Assembly (NCBI GenBank): GCA_965221725.1
Contig: OZ244909.1
Span: forward strand, 496,001 to 560,000
Origin: HK1 sp965221725
Lineage (GTDB): Bacteria > Pseudomonadota > Gammaproteobacteria > HK1
Direction of reading: 5' to 3'
Length of the DNA: 64,000 bases
Positions 18,768 through 28,000 of this stretch are shown one piece after another; position 1 is the first letter of the stretch, and every line of letters begins with the position of its first letter. Both the position numbers and the translations under genes were made by a program. The notes beneath the pieces were generated by a model that did no database searches, had not been told where the DNA came from, and worked only from the letters and a program-made list of their open reading frames with translations.

Positions 18768-18867
18768 TGTTCCCCGACTCCCGCTCAGCCGATCGACATC
18801 TCACAAGGCGATCGCCGATTGTCGTGTTCTCTGCTTGCCGGTAGGATTTCCGGAAATAGAGGATGCC

Positions 18868-19152
18868 ATGACCAATACAAGCATGTCTCCCGTGACCCAG
18901 TGGCGCAGGCGCCGTCAGCGGCAGGGATTCGTGCGGGTCGAGATCCAGGTCCGAAGGGAAGACGCCGCGCTCGTGCGTGACATCGCCACGGCACTGGTCG
19001 ATCCGGAACGCGAGATCGAAATACGAGCCACTCTGCGCGAGAAGATCGCCGCGGCGCGCCCCGGGGGGCTCAAGGCACTGCTGGCCTCGGCACCGCTCGA
19101 GGGGATCGATCTCGAACGTCAGCGCGACTTCGGACGCGACGCCGCCCTGTGA
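18868..19152 (+). CDS. Antitoxin of a VapC-type toxin-antitoxin pair
   Basis: A 94-residue basic N-terminal protein (QWRRRRQRQGFVRVEIQVRR) with a following helix EDAALVRDIATAL. This looks like a small DNA-binding antitoxin that would repress its own operon and neutralise the downstream PIN toxin. The ATG at 18868 is chosen because a TAGAGGA ribosome-binding site precedes it by a few bases. Its stop overlaps the toxin GTG (GTGA), the usual toxin-antitoxin coupling. The protein family was not named with confidence; the role rests on size, basic N-terminus and the neighbour. Confidence 0.72.
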   Translation: MTNTSMSPVTQWRRRRQRQGFVRVEIQVRREDAALVRDIATALVDPEREIEIRATLREKIAAARPGGLKALLASAPLEGIDLERQRDFGRDAAL

Positions 19153-19562
19153 CTTTCCTGATCGACACCAACGTCATCTCGGAAGTTCGCAGGGGTGATC
19201 GCTGCGACCCGGCCGTGGCGGCATGGTGGAGCGGCGTCGCTGAGGATGATCTGTGGCTCAGCGCCCTGGTGCTGGGCGAGATCCGCAAGGGCGTGGAACT
19301 CGCCCGCCGCCACGATCCTCGAAGAGCCAAGGCACTTGAAGCGTGGCTTGCCGACGTGATGTCCGGTTTCGGCAATCGCGTTCTGCCCGTGGATGCGGCC
19401 GTGGCCGAGCAGTGGGGCAGGATGAACGCGATCCGCCCGGTGCCGGTCATCGATGGGCTCCTTGCCGCGACGGCCAGGGCCAACGGTTTGACACTTGTAA
19501 CCCGCAACGTGGCGGATGTGGCAGCATTGGGCGCCGACGCGTTGAACCCGTTCGAAACCTGA
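19149..19562 (+). CDS. vapC: PIN-domain ribonuclease toxin, VapC type
   Basis: A 137-residue PIN protein starting with GTG at 19149 inside the antitoxin stop codon. The acidic catalytic set is visible: Asp in FLIDTNVISE (residue 6), Glu in LVLGEIRKGVE, Asp in PVIDGLLAATA and the final TRNVADV. VapC enzymes cut tRNA or rRNA when the labile antitoxin is lost. The pair is complete and likely functional. It sits between a decarboxylase gene on the opposite strand and typA. Confidence 0.9.
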   Translation: MTFLIDTNVISEVRRGDRCDPAVAAWWSGVAEDDLWLSALVLGEIRKGVELARRHDPRRAKALEAWLADVMSGFGNRVLPVDAAVAEQWGRMNAIRPVPVIDGLLAATARANGLTLVTRNVADVAALGADALNPFET

Positions 19563-19651
19563 ACGTCCACCCCGTGAGACGGGCGGACTCGCGCCGCCGC
19601 CGCACCCCGGCCCGTCCCGTTCGCCCACTCCACCCGCTTGCGCCCTGCCCC

Positions 19652-21448
19652 ATGCCCATTCGCAACGTCGCCATCATCGCCCACGTCGACCATGGCAAGA
19701 CCACCCTCGTGGACCGCCTGCTGCAGCACACGGCGCAGGATGCGCGGGCGGTGATCGCCGAACGGGCGCTGGACAGCCACGACCTGGAACGCGAGCGGGG
19801 CATCACCATCCTGTCCAAGACCACTGCGGTCGAGCACGCGGGATGCCGCATCAACATCGTGGACACCCCGGGACACGCCGACTTCGGGGGCGAGGTGGAG
19901 CGGATCCTGTCGATGGTGGACTCGGTGCTGCTGGTGGTGGACGCGGTGGAAGGGCCGATGCCGCAGACCCGCTTCGTCACCGGCAAGGCGTTCGCGGCCG
20001 GCCTCGACCCCATCGTGGTGGTGAACAAGATCGACCGCGACGGCGCCCGCCCCCACCAGGTGGTCGACGAGGTCTTCGATCTCTTCGACCACCTCGGCGC
20101 GAGCGACGCCCAGCTCGACTTCCCGGTGATGTTCACCTCCGCGACCCTGGGCGTCGCCGGCGCGGACCCCGACCACCCGGCCGCGGACATGACCCCGCTG
20201 CTCGACCTCGTGGTCGAGCGGGTGCCGCCGCCGGAGGCGGACCCGGCCGGGCCGTTCCAGATGCAGGTCAGCACCCTCGACTATTCCCCTTACGTGGGGG
20301 TAATCGGCATCGGCCGCGTCAAGCGCGGCGCCCTGCCGCCGCGCAGCCCGGTGGCGGTGGTGAACGCGGCCGGCGAAGTGCGCCGCGGCCGGATCCTGTC
20401 GGTGCTCGCAAGCCGCGGCCTGGAGCGCATGGAGCTGCCGGAGGCGCGGGCCGGGGACATCGTGTGCCTCACCGGGGTGGACGGCGTGGGCGTCTCCGAC
20501 ACCATATGCGACGTGGATGCGGTGGCGGCGCTCCCCCCGCTCGAAGTCGACGAGCCGACGCTCACCATGGCGTTCTGCGTCAACACCTCCCCGCTCGCCG
20601 GCCTGGAGGGGCGGTTCCTCACCAGCCGCCACCTCGGGGCGCGCCTGTTCCGCGAGGCGTCCCACAACGTGGCGCTGCGGGTGGAGGCGACCGCGGACCC
20701 GGATCGGTTCCAGGTCTCGGGCCGCGGGGAGCTGCATCTCTCGGTGCTGATCGAGACCATGCGCCGCGAGGGCTACGAGCTTGCGGTGTCGCGGCCGTCG
20801 GTCATCACCCGCGAGGTGGCCGGCACCGTCCACGAACCCTTCGAGACCGTGGTCTTCGACATCGACGCCGCTCACCAGGGCCGGCTGATGGAGGTGATCG
20901 GCGAGCGCAAGGGCGAGTTCCACGACATCGAGCACGACGCGGCGGGACGGGTGCGGCTCACCTGCCGGGTGGCGACGCGCGCCCTGATGGGGTTTCGCAC
21001 CGAATTCACGTCGCTCACCTCCGGCACCGGCATCATGACGTTTTCGTCCGCCGGCCACGGCCGCCAGGTGCCGGGCCTCGTCACCGGACGCAAGGCCGGG
21101 GTCCTGATCGCGAACGCGGCCGGCCGGGCGGTCGGCTACGCGCTGTTCAACCTCCAGGCCCGCGGCCGGCTGATGGTGCGCCCCGGCACCGAGGTGTACG
21201 AGGGGATGGTGGTCGGCATCCACAGCCGGTCCAACGACCTCACCGTCAACCCGTTGCGGGAGAAGAAGCTCACCAACATCCGCGCCGCCGGCAGCGACGA
21301 GAACATCCTGCTGACCCCGCCGGTGGAGCTGACGCTGGAGCAGGCGCTCGCGTTCATCGACGACGACGAGCTGGTGGAGGTCACGCCGCGCGCGATCCGC
21401 ATCCGCAAGAAGTGGCTGCGCGAGGTCGAGCGCCGGCGGGCGGGATGA
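19652..21448 (+). CDS. typA: Ribosome-associated GTPase BipA/TypA
   Basis: A 598-residue translational GTPase. Its start MPIRNVAIIAHVDHGKT carries the G1 loop at residues 10-17; G3 is DTPGHADFGGEVER, G4 is VVNKIDRDGARP, and the effector region contains RERGITILSK. The C-terminal domain with SGTGIMTFSSAGHG and LTNIRAAGSDENI is specific for BipA/TypA rather than EF-G or LepA. It binds ribosomes and helps 50S assembly and stress adaptation. It overlaps dusA by 4 bp. ATG 19652 is chosen because the family begins exactly there, although the frame is open upstream. Confidence 0.97.
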   Translation: MPIRNVAIIAHVDHGKTTLVDRLLQHTAQDARAVIAERALDSHDLERERGITILSKTTAVEHAGCRINIVDTPGHADFGGEVERILSMVDSVLLVVDAVEGPMPQTRFVTGKAFAAGLDPIVVVNKIDRDGARPHQVVDEVFDLFDHLGASDAQLDFPVMFTSATLGVAGADPDHPAADMTPLLDLVVERVPPPEADPAGPFQMQVSTLDYSPYVGVIGIGRVKRGALPPRSPVAVVNAAGEVRRGRILSVLASRGLERMELPEARAGDIVCLTGVDGVGVSDTICDVDAVAALPPLEVDEPTLTMAFCVNTSPLAGLEGRFLTSRHLGARLFREASHNVALRVEATADPDRFQVSGRGELHLSVLIETMRREGYELAVSRPSVITREVAGTVHEPFETVVFDIDAAHQGRLMEVIGERKGEFHDIEHDAAGRVRLTCRVATRALMGFRTEFTSLTSGTGIMTFSSAGHGRQVPGLVTGRKAGVLIANAAGRAVGYALFNLQARGRLMVRPGTEVYEGMVVGIHSRSNDLTVNPLREKKLTNIRAAGSDENILLTPPVELTLEQALAFIDDDELVEVTPRAIRIRKKWLREVERRRAG

Positions 21449-22437
21449 TGCAACGGCCCCCGCCGCCGGTCGGTCCGATCGACCGCAGGCTGAGCGTGGC
21501 GCCGATGATGGACTGCACGGACCGGCACTTCCGGTACCTGGTTCGACTCGTCACCCGGCATACCCTGCTCTACACCGAGATGGTGACCAGCGCGGCGCTC
21601 GTGCACGGGGACCGCGAACGGCTGCTGGAGTTCTCGGAGGTCGAGCATCCCCTTGCCCTCCAGCTCGGAGGCAGCGACCCGGCGGAGCTCGCCCGCTGCG
21701 CCCGCTTCGCGGCCGAGCGCGGATACGACGAGATCAACCTGAACGTGGGTTGCCCGAGCCGCCGCGTGCGGCGTGGCCGGTTCGGCGCATGCCTGATGGC
21801 CGAGCCCGACGTGGTGGCCGGCTGCGTGGCCGCCATGCGCGCGTCGAGCCCTCTCCCGGTGACGGTGAAGACCCGCATCGGCATCGACGACCGCGACCGC
21901 TACGAGCACCTGACCGAGTTCGTGGAAAAAATTGCCGCCGCCGGCTGCCGCACCGTCATCGTCCACGCCCGCAAGGCGTGGCTCTCCGGCCTGAGCCCGA
22001 AGGAGAACCGCGAGATCCCGCCGCTGCGCCACGATGTCGTATACCGGCTGAAGCAGGACTTTCCCGCGCTGGAGTTCGTCATCAACGGCGGCATCGTCTC
22101 GCTCGACGAGGCCGTGGCGCACAATGCACGGGTCGACGGCGCGATGATGGGCCGCGAGGCGTACCGCAACCCCTTCGCACTCGCCGAGGCCGACCGCCGC
22201 ATATTCGGCGCGACCGCGGCCCCGCCGGATCGCCCGGGGGTCGCGCAGCACATGCTCGCCTACGCCCGCCGGGAGATCCGGCGCGGCACGCGGCTCCACC
22301 ACGTCACCCGCCACATGCTCGGCCTGTTCCACGCCACGCACGGCGCCCGCCGCTGGCGCCGGCATCTGAGCACCGAGGCCGCGCACCGTGACGACGCCGG
22401 GGTCATCCGCGAGGCGCTGCAGCTGGTCGGCGGCTGA
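21445..22437 (+). CDS. dusA: tRNA-dihydrouridine(20/20a) synthase
   Basis: A 330-residue FMN-dependent TIM-barrel enzyme that reduces U20/U20a in the tRNA D-loop. DusA-type signatures are PMMDCTDRHFRY, the catalytic-cysteine stretch NVGCPSRRVRRGRFGACLM (Cys ~103) and HARKAWLSGLSPKENREIPPL, which is specific to the DusA subgroup. The start overlaps the typA stop (ATGATG across TGA), so translation is probably coupled; either adjacent ATG could be used. Arginine replaces the more usual aspartate and glutamine in the CPS motif neighbourhood, but the catalytic Cys is present. Confidence 0.96.
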   Translation: MMQRPPPPVGPIDRRLSVAPMMDCTDRHFRYLVRLVTRHTLLYTEMVTSAALVHGDRERLLEFSEVEHPLALQLGGSDPAELARCARFAAERGYDEINLNVGCPSRRVRRGRFGACLMAEPDVVAGCVAAMRASSPLPVTVKTRIGIDDRDRYEHLTEFVEKIAAAGCRTVIVHARKAWLSGLSPKENREIPPLRHDVVYRLKQDFPALEFVINGGIVSLDEAVAHNARVDGAMMGREAYRNPFALAEADRRIFGATAAPPDRPGVAQHMLAYARREIRRGTRLHHVTRHMLGLFHATHGARRWRRHLSTEAAHRDDAGVIREALQLVGG

Positions 22438-22580
22438 GAGCGGGCGGGACGCGGCGGGCGGCGGACGGAACGGGACAGATGAGGGAGACAGGGGAAACGG
22501 GACGCAATGCTGGATAGCTGCGAAAGCGTCAGCCGGCGGCGGAGTACCCGTCCCGCCCCCGCGACCCGCTCGAAGTGCCC

Positions 22581-23350
22581 ATGAGCAATCCTCGGCCCGG
22601 AAGTGCCGGCGTGTCACGCGCCGTGGTGCTGATGACCGCCGGCTGTGCCCTGCTCACGGTGAACGATGCGATCATGAAATCGCTCACCGCCGACTATCCG
22701 ACGGGGGAGACGATCTTCGTCCGCGGGTTGTTCGTCGCCATCCCCATCGCCCTGCTCGTCCATCGAGGCGGCGGTCTGCAAACCCTGCGAGTGACGAATC
22801 TTCGCGGACAGTTGCTGCGAGCGGCACTGCTCGCCGGATCGATGTTCCTGTTCATCACCAGCCTGCGGTTCCTGCCGCTGGCCGACGCCATCGCGCTCAC
22901 CTTCGCCGGCCCCCTCATCGTGACCGCGGTCGCTCCCTGGGCGCTCGGCGAACGGGTCGGCCGGCGACGACGGTGCGCGGTGGGAGTGGGCTTCGCCGGC
23001 GTGCTGGTCATGCTCGCACCGGGAGAGGAAGGCCTGCGCTGGGTCGCGCTCCTGGCGCTCGCCACGGCCTTCTTCGAGGCGGCGAGAGACATCGTGACGC
23101 GACGGCTCGTGGCCACTGAATCCAGTCTTTCGCTGACCGCATTCTCCCTCGGATTCGTCACCCTGTGCGCGCTCGCCACGGCCGGGCACGGCTGGCGGCC
23201 GATGCGCGCCGAAGAGATCGGCCTGCTGGCGATGGCGGGATGCTGCGTGAGCATCGCGTTTCTCCTCATGACCGAGGCGTTCCGGCACGCGGAGGCGTCA
23301 CTCGTCGCCCCGTTCCGCTACTCGAGCGTCCTGTGGGCCGCGCTCACCAC
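22581..23350 (+). pseudogene. EamA/DMT-family transporter, truncated at the C-terminus
   Basis: Residues 1-~255 read as a typical drug/metabolite-transporter protein: SRAVVLMTAGCALLTVND at the start, several hydrophobic helices, FEAARDIVTRRLV and a second EamA repeat ending at APFRYSSVLWAAL. There the homology stops: the expected last two membrane helices are replaced by polar sequence (Arg/Glu/Pro-rich) that runs on to 23603. The start may be ATG 22581 or GTG 22575. The gene has probably lost its 3' end by insertion or deletion near 23345. Confidence 0.72.
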
Positions 23351-23591
23351 CGACGGCGGCGCGCGGTGTGGTCCGTGCGCGGTGCGCGAGTCCGAGCGTC
23401 GCGACCCCGAGACGCGGAACCCTCCATTCGTCCCGCGAATCGCCTCGTTCCGTTGTATCGGGAAGGTTATCGAGGGCGGAGACGTCGGACTTCACGTCCA
23501 CCACCGAGCTTCACATCCAGTGGCCCAGGCTTGGCGTTCTATCCGCAGACCCGAAGCCGACGGAGGGCCTGCTCGCGGGAGCACGCCCCGG

Positions 23592-24110
23592 TCAACGCAT
23601 TGATGGTGGGGCAGAATTCTCCCCTCGATTCTCTCTGTCGGTTTTCCTGAGAGACCCCAGGACGAACACGGCGGCAGTGCTCGTCGCAATCGTCAGCGCG
23701 ATGCCCGCTACCCACCACGCACCTTCCAAGAGCGCGAGCGCAGAAACCCCGAGAATTCCAGCGACAGCCGCAAATCCCATCCACTGCCCGCGGGTACGGT
23801 CCTCGACGGCTGCCTTCAATGCAGCTCCATCGAGATCCCGCAGGTGACGACCTTCTTCCTCCGCACGCTTGACGATTTCGCTTGCGAGTCCGGGAACGAT
23901 TTGGTCGTACTGCTCCAGCAACGCAGGCGGCGGGAGCGGAGCTTCCCATCTGACCGCGAGGGTCTGGGTTCGATGGCGTCCGCGTTCGTGGGCCGCAGCG
24001 GCAGTCTCGCTTGGTCCGACATCCTCACGATCGATCTCGGAGCCAGCGGAGGTCTGGTCATCGCCACTACTCGGAGCCAGCGACCCGATTCCTGTCGAGA
24101 CAGGCGGCAA
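23592..24110 (-). CDS. DUF2335-type small membrane protein
   Basis: 172 residues with an unstructured acidic N-terminus, the segment PPPALLEQYDQIVPGLASEI followed by a charged helix, and two predicted transmembrane helices (GFAAVAGILGVSALAL and VAGIALTIATSTAAVFVLG). This order is that of DUF2335 proteins, whose function is unknown. Its start lies 44 bp inside the upstream gene at 24067-24561, so the two form a translationally linked unit. The last residues are polar and there is no further gene downstream on this strand before the truncated transporter. Confidence 0.65.
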   Translation of the reverse strand: MPPVSTGIGSLAPSSGDDQTSAGSEIDREDVGPSETAAAAHERGRHRTQTLAVRWEAPLPPPALLEQYDQIVPGLASEIVKRAEEEGRHLRDLDGAALKAAVEDRTRGQWMGFAAVAGILGVSALALLEGAWWVAGIALTIATSTAAVFVLGSLRKTDRENRGENSAPPSMR

Positions 24111-24561
24111 GACTGTCCGCCTGCTCGCCAGCTACAAGAAAGGCCACATGGTCTGCCCGCAACCTCTCGTCCGCGTCCCTGATCGCTTCATTTGCCTGAT
24201 TGACTTCAACCCGGTACGTGTCATCGGACACATGCGGTTCGACGACATGACTGGTGAATCGCCCGTCAGGAGATCTGACCGTGATCGTGACCGGCTTCCC
24301 GAGCGCGAGCCGCATCGAATCACCCACCCTGTGCCAGGGACGGTGCAGCCGAGTGGCAACATCACGCTCGTAGTAACGTCGAAAGTCAGGCTGCGTGACG
24401 AGGGAGTCGAAGACACCCATCAGCCCTCGCACGAACAAGTCCTTCCAATCACAGTGGATGGACGGTGTGAGCCTCGTACAGGCCGTCCTGACCGAGGCAT
24501 CGAATGATGGCCGGACGCTTGGCATGTCACCGGCGCGCAAAGGTTTCGGGTCGGGCATCAT
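24067..24561 (-). CDS. Unknown protein upstream of and overlapping the DUF2335 gene
   Basis: 164 residues, not recognised. The sequence is soluble-looking with alternating strand and helix patterns (DVATRLHRPWHRVGDSMRL, then a strand-rich segment around VTITVRSPDGRFTSHVVEP and a helical end). No membrane segment or catalytic motif was identified. It overlaps the downstream DUF2335 gene, so they are probably co-expressed. GC content in this patch is slightly lower than in the recBCD block, and the pair sits in accessory DNA. Confidence 0.5.
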   Translation of the reverse strand: MMPDPKPLRAGDMPSVRPSFDASVRTACTRLTPSIHCDWKDLFVRGLMGVFDSLVTQPDFRRYYERDVATRLHRPWHRVGDSMRLALGKPVTITVRSPDGRFTSHVVEPHVSDDTYRVEVNQANEAIRDADERLRADHVAFLVAGEQADSLAACLDRNRVAGSE

Positions 24562-25071
24562 GATATCCGTGCGGTTCGAATACGGCGCCAGTCCCCGCCG
24601 GGCGAGACGCGCCGGGTGGACCGAGTCACTTCACCAATGTTCGCAACCATAACCTACATCCAGAACCTTGACACCCCTTCGATCACCCTCCGGTCTCGCC
24701 GTACACCACCCGTCGATCCTCAGCGAGGATGCCGCGCGACCTCTCCCGGATCGGGGCCATCCATGCTTGAGCGGTATCTCCGGTCCTTACCGAGACTGGG
24801 GTGGAAAACCGGGCCACCGAGATCGGTGCCGACAGCAGCGCACCTGAAGCCGCATGAGTGTGATCGCACCCCGCCGGCATGACCGCCTGGGCCGGTTCGC
24901 ATTCGTCATCGCCGCGCAGGCGGGCGCAGGCTCTCGATGCCGCACAGATTCCGTTTGACGACGGGATGGCCGCGCGCTGCCTGTTCGACTGCAGCGGCGG
25001 CGACGATGCGCTCGAGACACCATCCACCCGATTGACCGGCGCCGCGCCCGAGCGCGGCGGCCGCGCTACGG
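24562..25071. other. Gene-free spacer
   Basis: About 510 bp between the minus-strand unknown gene and the stop of the first giant autotransporter. Several short ORFs exist on both strands, but none has coding-like composition, a ribosome-binding site or recognisable homology. No convincing terminator hairpin with a T-run was found. Confidence 0.5.
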
Positions 25072-28000
25072 TCACCAGCGCACGGTGGCCTCGACGCCGA
25101 CGGTGTGCTCGGGCGCTTCGAGGTCATCTTCGCGGCGCGTGGCCTTCACCCCGACGGTGAGGTCGGGGGCGGCGGGGGCGGCGGGCGTGAGTCGCCAGCC
25201 GAGGGTGGTCTCGCGGGTGTCGGGGCTGAGCCCGAGTCCGGCGTGGGGGCTCGCGGTGAAGCGTCCGCCGAGGGCGGAGAAGCCCCAGGCGCCTTCGAGC
25301 GTCCAGCGTGCGGTGGCGGTGCTCTCGGTGCGGTCTGCGAGCGGGTCGGGGGCGAAGAGCGCGTCGAGTCCGCCCTCGGCCCGGTCGCCGACGTCCTGAC
25401 GGAGCGTGAGCGACGGCCCGCGCGCGCTCTCCGGGCGGGGGTCGAAGGTGAGCGCGGCGGCGAGGCCGCGGTCGGTGAAGTCGTCGTCGTCGTGGGCGAT
25501 GAGGGTGCGGCCCGAGACATCGAGGGTGAGGCCCAAGGTCGGGGCACTCCAGGCGAGCCCGCCGCCGAGCTCGACCCCGAGGCCGGTCTCGGCATCGCCC
25601 CCGTCGTGGCGCACCCCCGCTTCGAGGGTCGGCGTGAGCTGGCCGTCGCCGTCGAGGGCGAGGCGGTAGCGCCCCTCCACGCCGAGCCGGAGCCGGGTCA
25701 CGTCGGAGCGTGATGCCGCGAGGTCGCGGGTGCGCTCCGAGGCGGTGCGGGTCCACAGCGCGTCGGCGGTGAGCGCAAGGGCGGGGCCGCTGCCTTCTGG
25801 GGGTGGGGTCAGCACGGTGCCCCGCAGCCCGGCCGCGGCCAGGGTCCAGTCGGTGTCGGCGCGGTAGCGCGCACCTAGCGTCTTCAGCGTCACCTCGCCC
25901 GCGCCGTGGCCGGCCGCGCCCCAGAGCTTCAGATGCGGGGTGGCGTCGAGTGCCGCGTAGGGGATGGCGGCGGTGAGCTGCGCTTCGAGGTCGCCGTCGC
26001 CCGCGCGGACCGCGCAGTGCCCGCCCTCGGGGTCGGCACAGGAGCGGTCCTCGCCGGGGGTGGCATAGGTGCCCTCGGCCGTGCTCTGCGTCAGGGTGAG
26101 GCCGAAGAGCCAGTCGCCGCGGGCGTAGTCCGCCCCCAGCAGCGCCGTGGTCACGGTGCCGTCGAGGGTGATGGCGGTGCCGTCGCCGCGCTCGGTGCCG
26201 TCGAAGGTGCTCCGGCTCGCCCGGCCCCAGAACGCCGTGGTGCCGCCGGTGGCGTCCGGCACTCCGGTCAGCGTGAAGTGCGACCCGAGGAGAGCCTCCT
26301 CGGCGGTGAGGGTGCTGGGCTGCTCCTCCGGCCCGTCGAGGCCGAGGCCGTCGCCCGGCGGGTCGGCGACCTCGCCCGTACCGGAGGTCGGACCGAAGGT
26401 GAGCGCCCGGCCCGCGAGCGTGCCCTGCATGCCGGGGGTGCGCTCCGCGCTGAGTCGTCCGGCGATGCCCTCGAGCGCCTGCTCGGCGACGGTGCGCCCG
26501 AAGCGCGCGAGATAGGCCGCCGGCAGCGGGTCCGAGTTGGTGATGGTGCCGACCCCCACGGCCTTCGTGATGACCGCGCCCTCGGCCCGCAACAGCACCG
26601 CCTCGAAGGTCTCCTCGCCCTCGTCGTGCGCGTCGTCGTAGATGTACACCCAGCGGCGCTGCTCGGTCTCGCCCGGCGCGAACGTCACGTCGTAGTAGGG
26701 GCGCGCGTAGTCGTAGTCCTGCCAGCGCGCCGACGGCGGGGTCGCGTTGCGGACGTCCATCCGCACCCGCACCGTCTGCTCCGAGGCGGGCGACAGTGTG
26801 ATGGTGAACGGCATCGCCTCGCCTTCCTCGCCGCGCGCGTCGGATATCGACAGTCCGGGCAGGGTCGTGGCGTCGTCGTCCGACACCGTCACCATCGCCG
26901 AGGACGGGTCGCCCAGCCGGTAGCCCGCGCCCGCGGCGAGCCGGAGCGTCACCGGGCCGTCGGGCTCGTCGGTGGTGTCCGCGGTGGTGGGCACCGATAT
27001 GGTCTTGGGCCACTCGTTGGCGGCGATGGTGAGCGTCTTCGCGCCCTCGTCGCCGGCGGCTACGAAGTCCGCGCCGTCGGCGTCGGCCACCGTGTAGTTC
27101 ACCGCCAGGGCGGCGGCGGGCGCCGGGGCGACGGTCAGCGTGAAGGTCGCGTCCGCCCCCTCGGTGACGCCCGAACCGGCCATGACCATCACCGCCGGCA
27201 GCGGGTCGTCGTCGTCGGTGATGGTGAAGCTCAAGCTCCCCGAGGCCGCGGCGCCGCCGTCGGCGTTGGTCTCGACCGTCCCAATCGCCACCGTCACCGT
27301 CTCGCCCGCGCCCTCGTCGAGGCTGTCCGGCACCGCCGTCAGCGTCACCGTGGCCGTCGCCGGGGCGCCGTTGGCGCTGATGAACTTCACATGCGGGCTG
27401 ACGTAGGTGTGCAGCGGGCCGCAGTAGACGCCCGGCGCCTCGGCGCACGCCGCCGTCCAGTCGTCCGTGCGCGTCGCCCCGCCGCCGAAGACGAGCGGCA
27501 CGCGCAGCGACTCGTGCGCTTCGAGCGCCCGCCCCAGCGTCACCCTGAACTCCTTGGTCCCGCCCGCCTCGGCGATGTCGCCCGCCGAGCCGGCGAGCGT
27601 CACCGTGGTCGCGTCGTTGTCCGCCACGGCCACTTCCGCCGCGGCCGGATCGCCCGGCGCGTAGCCGTCGCCCGAACCCACCGTCACCGACACCGGTCCG
27701 GAGGGCTCGTCGGTGGTGTCCGCCACGGTCGCCACCATGATGTCGGCCGAGCTTTGCCCGGCCCGGATGACGGCCGTTTTCGCGCCCTCGCTGTCGGCGG
27801 CCACGAAGTCCGCGTTCGCGGCGTCCGCCACCGTGTAGCTCACCGTCAGGTCCGCCGCCGGCGCCGGGCGGGCGGTCAGCGTGAAGGCGAGCGTCCCGCC
27901 TTCCGTGATCGGCCCGGCCGTGGAGGCCGTCACCGTCACCCGGGGTACGTCCGGCGGCGGCGCCGGGGGCTGTCGGCCGGGGCAGGCCTCGAGGCGCTCG

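Noticed and set aside
19070..21223. Long minus-strand ORF of 717 codons opposite typA
   Set aside because: It mirrors the typA codons (His/Arg/Ala-rich, no family features). TypA is unmistakable on the plus strand; GC-rich DNA leaves antisense frames open.
24683..25075. 130-codon minus-strand ORF downstream of the DUF2335 pair
   Set aside because: No homology recognised, no ribosome-binding site, and equally long frames exist on the other strand.
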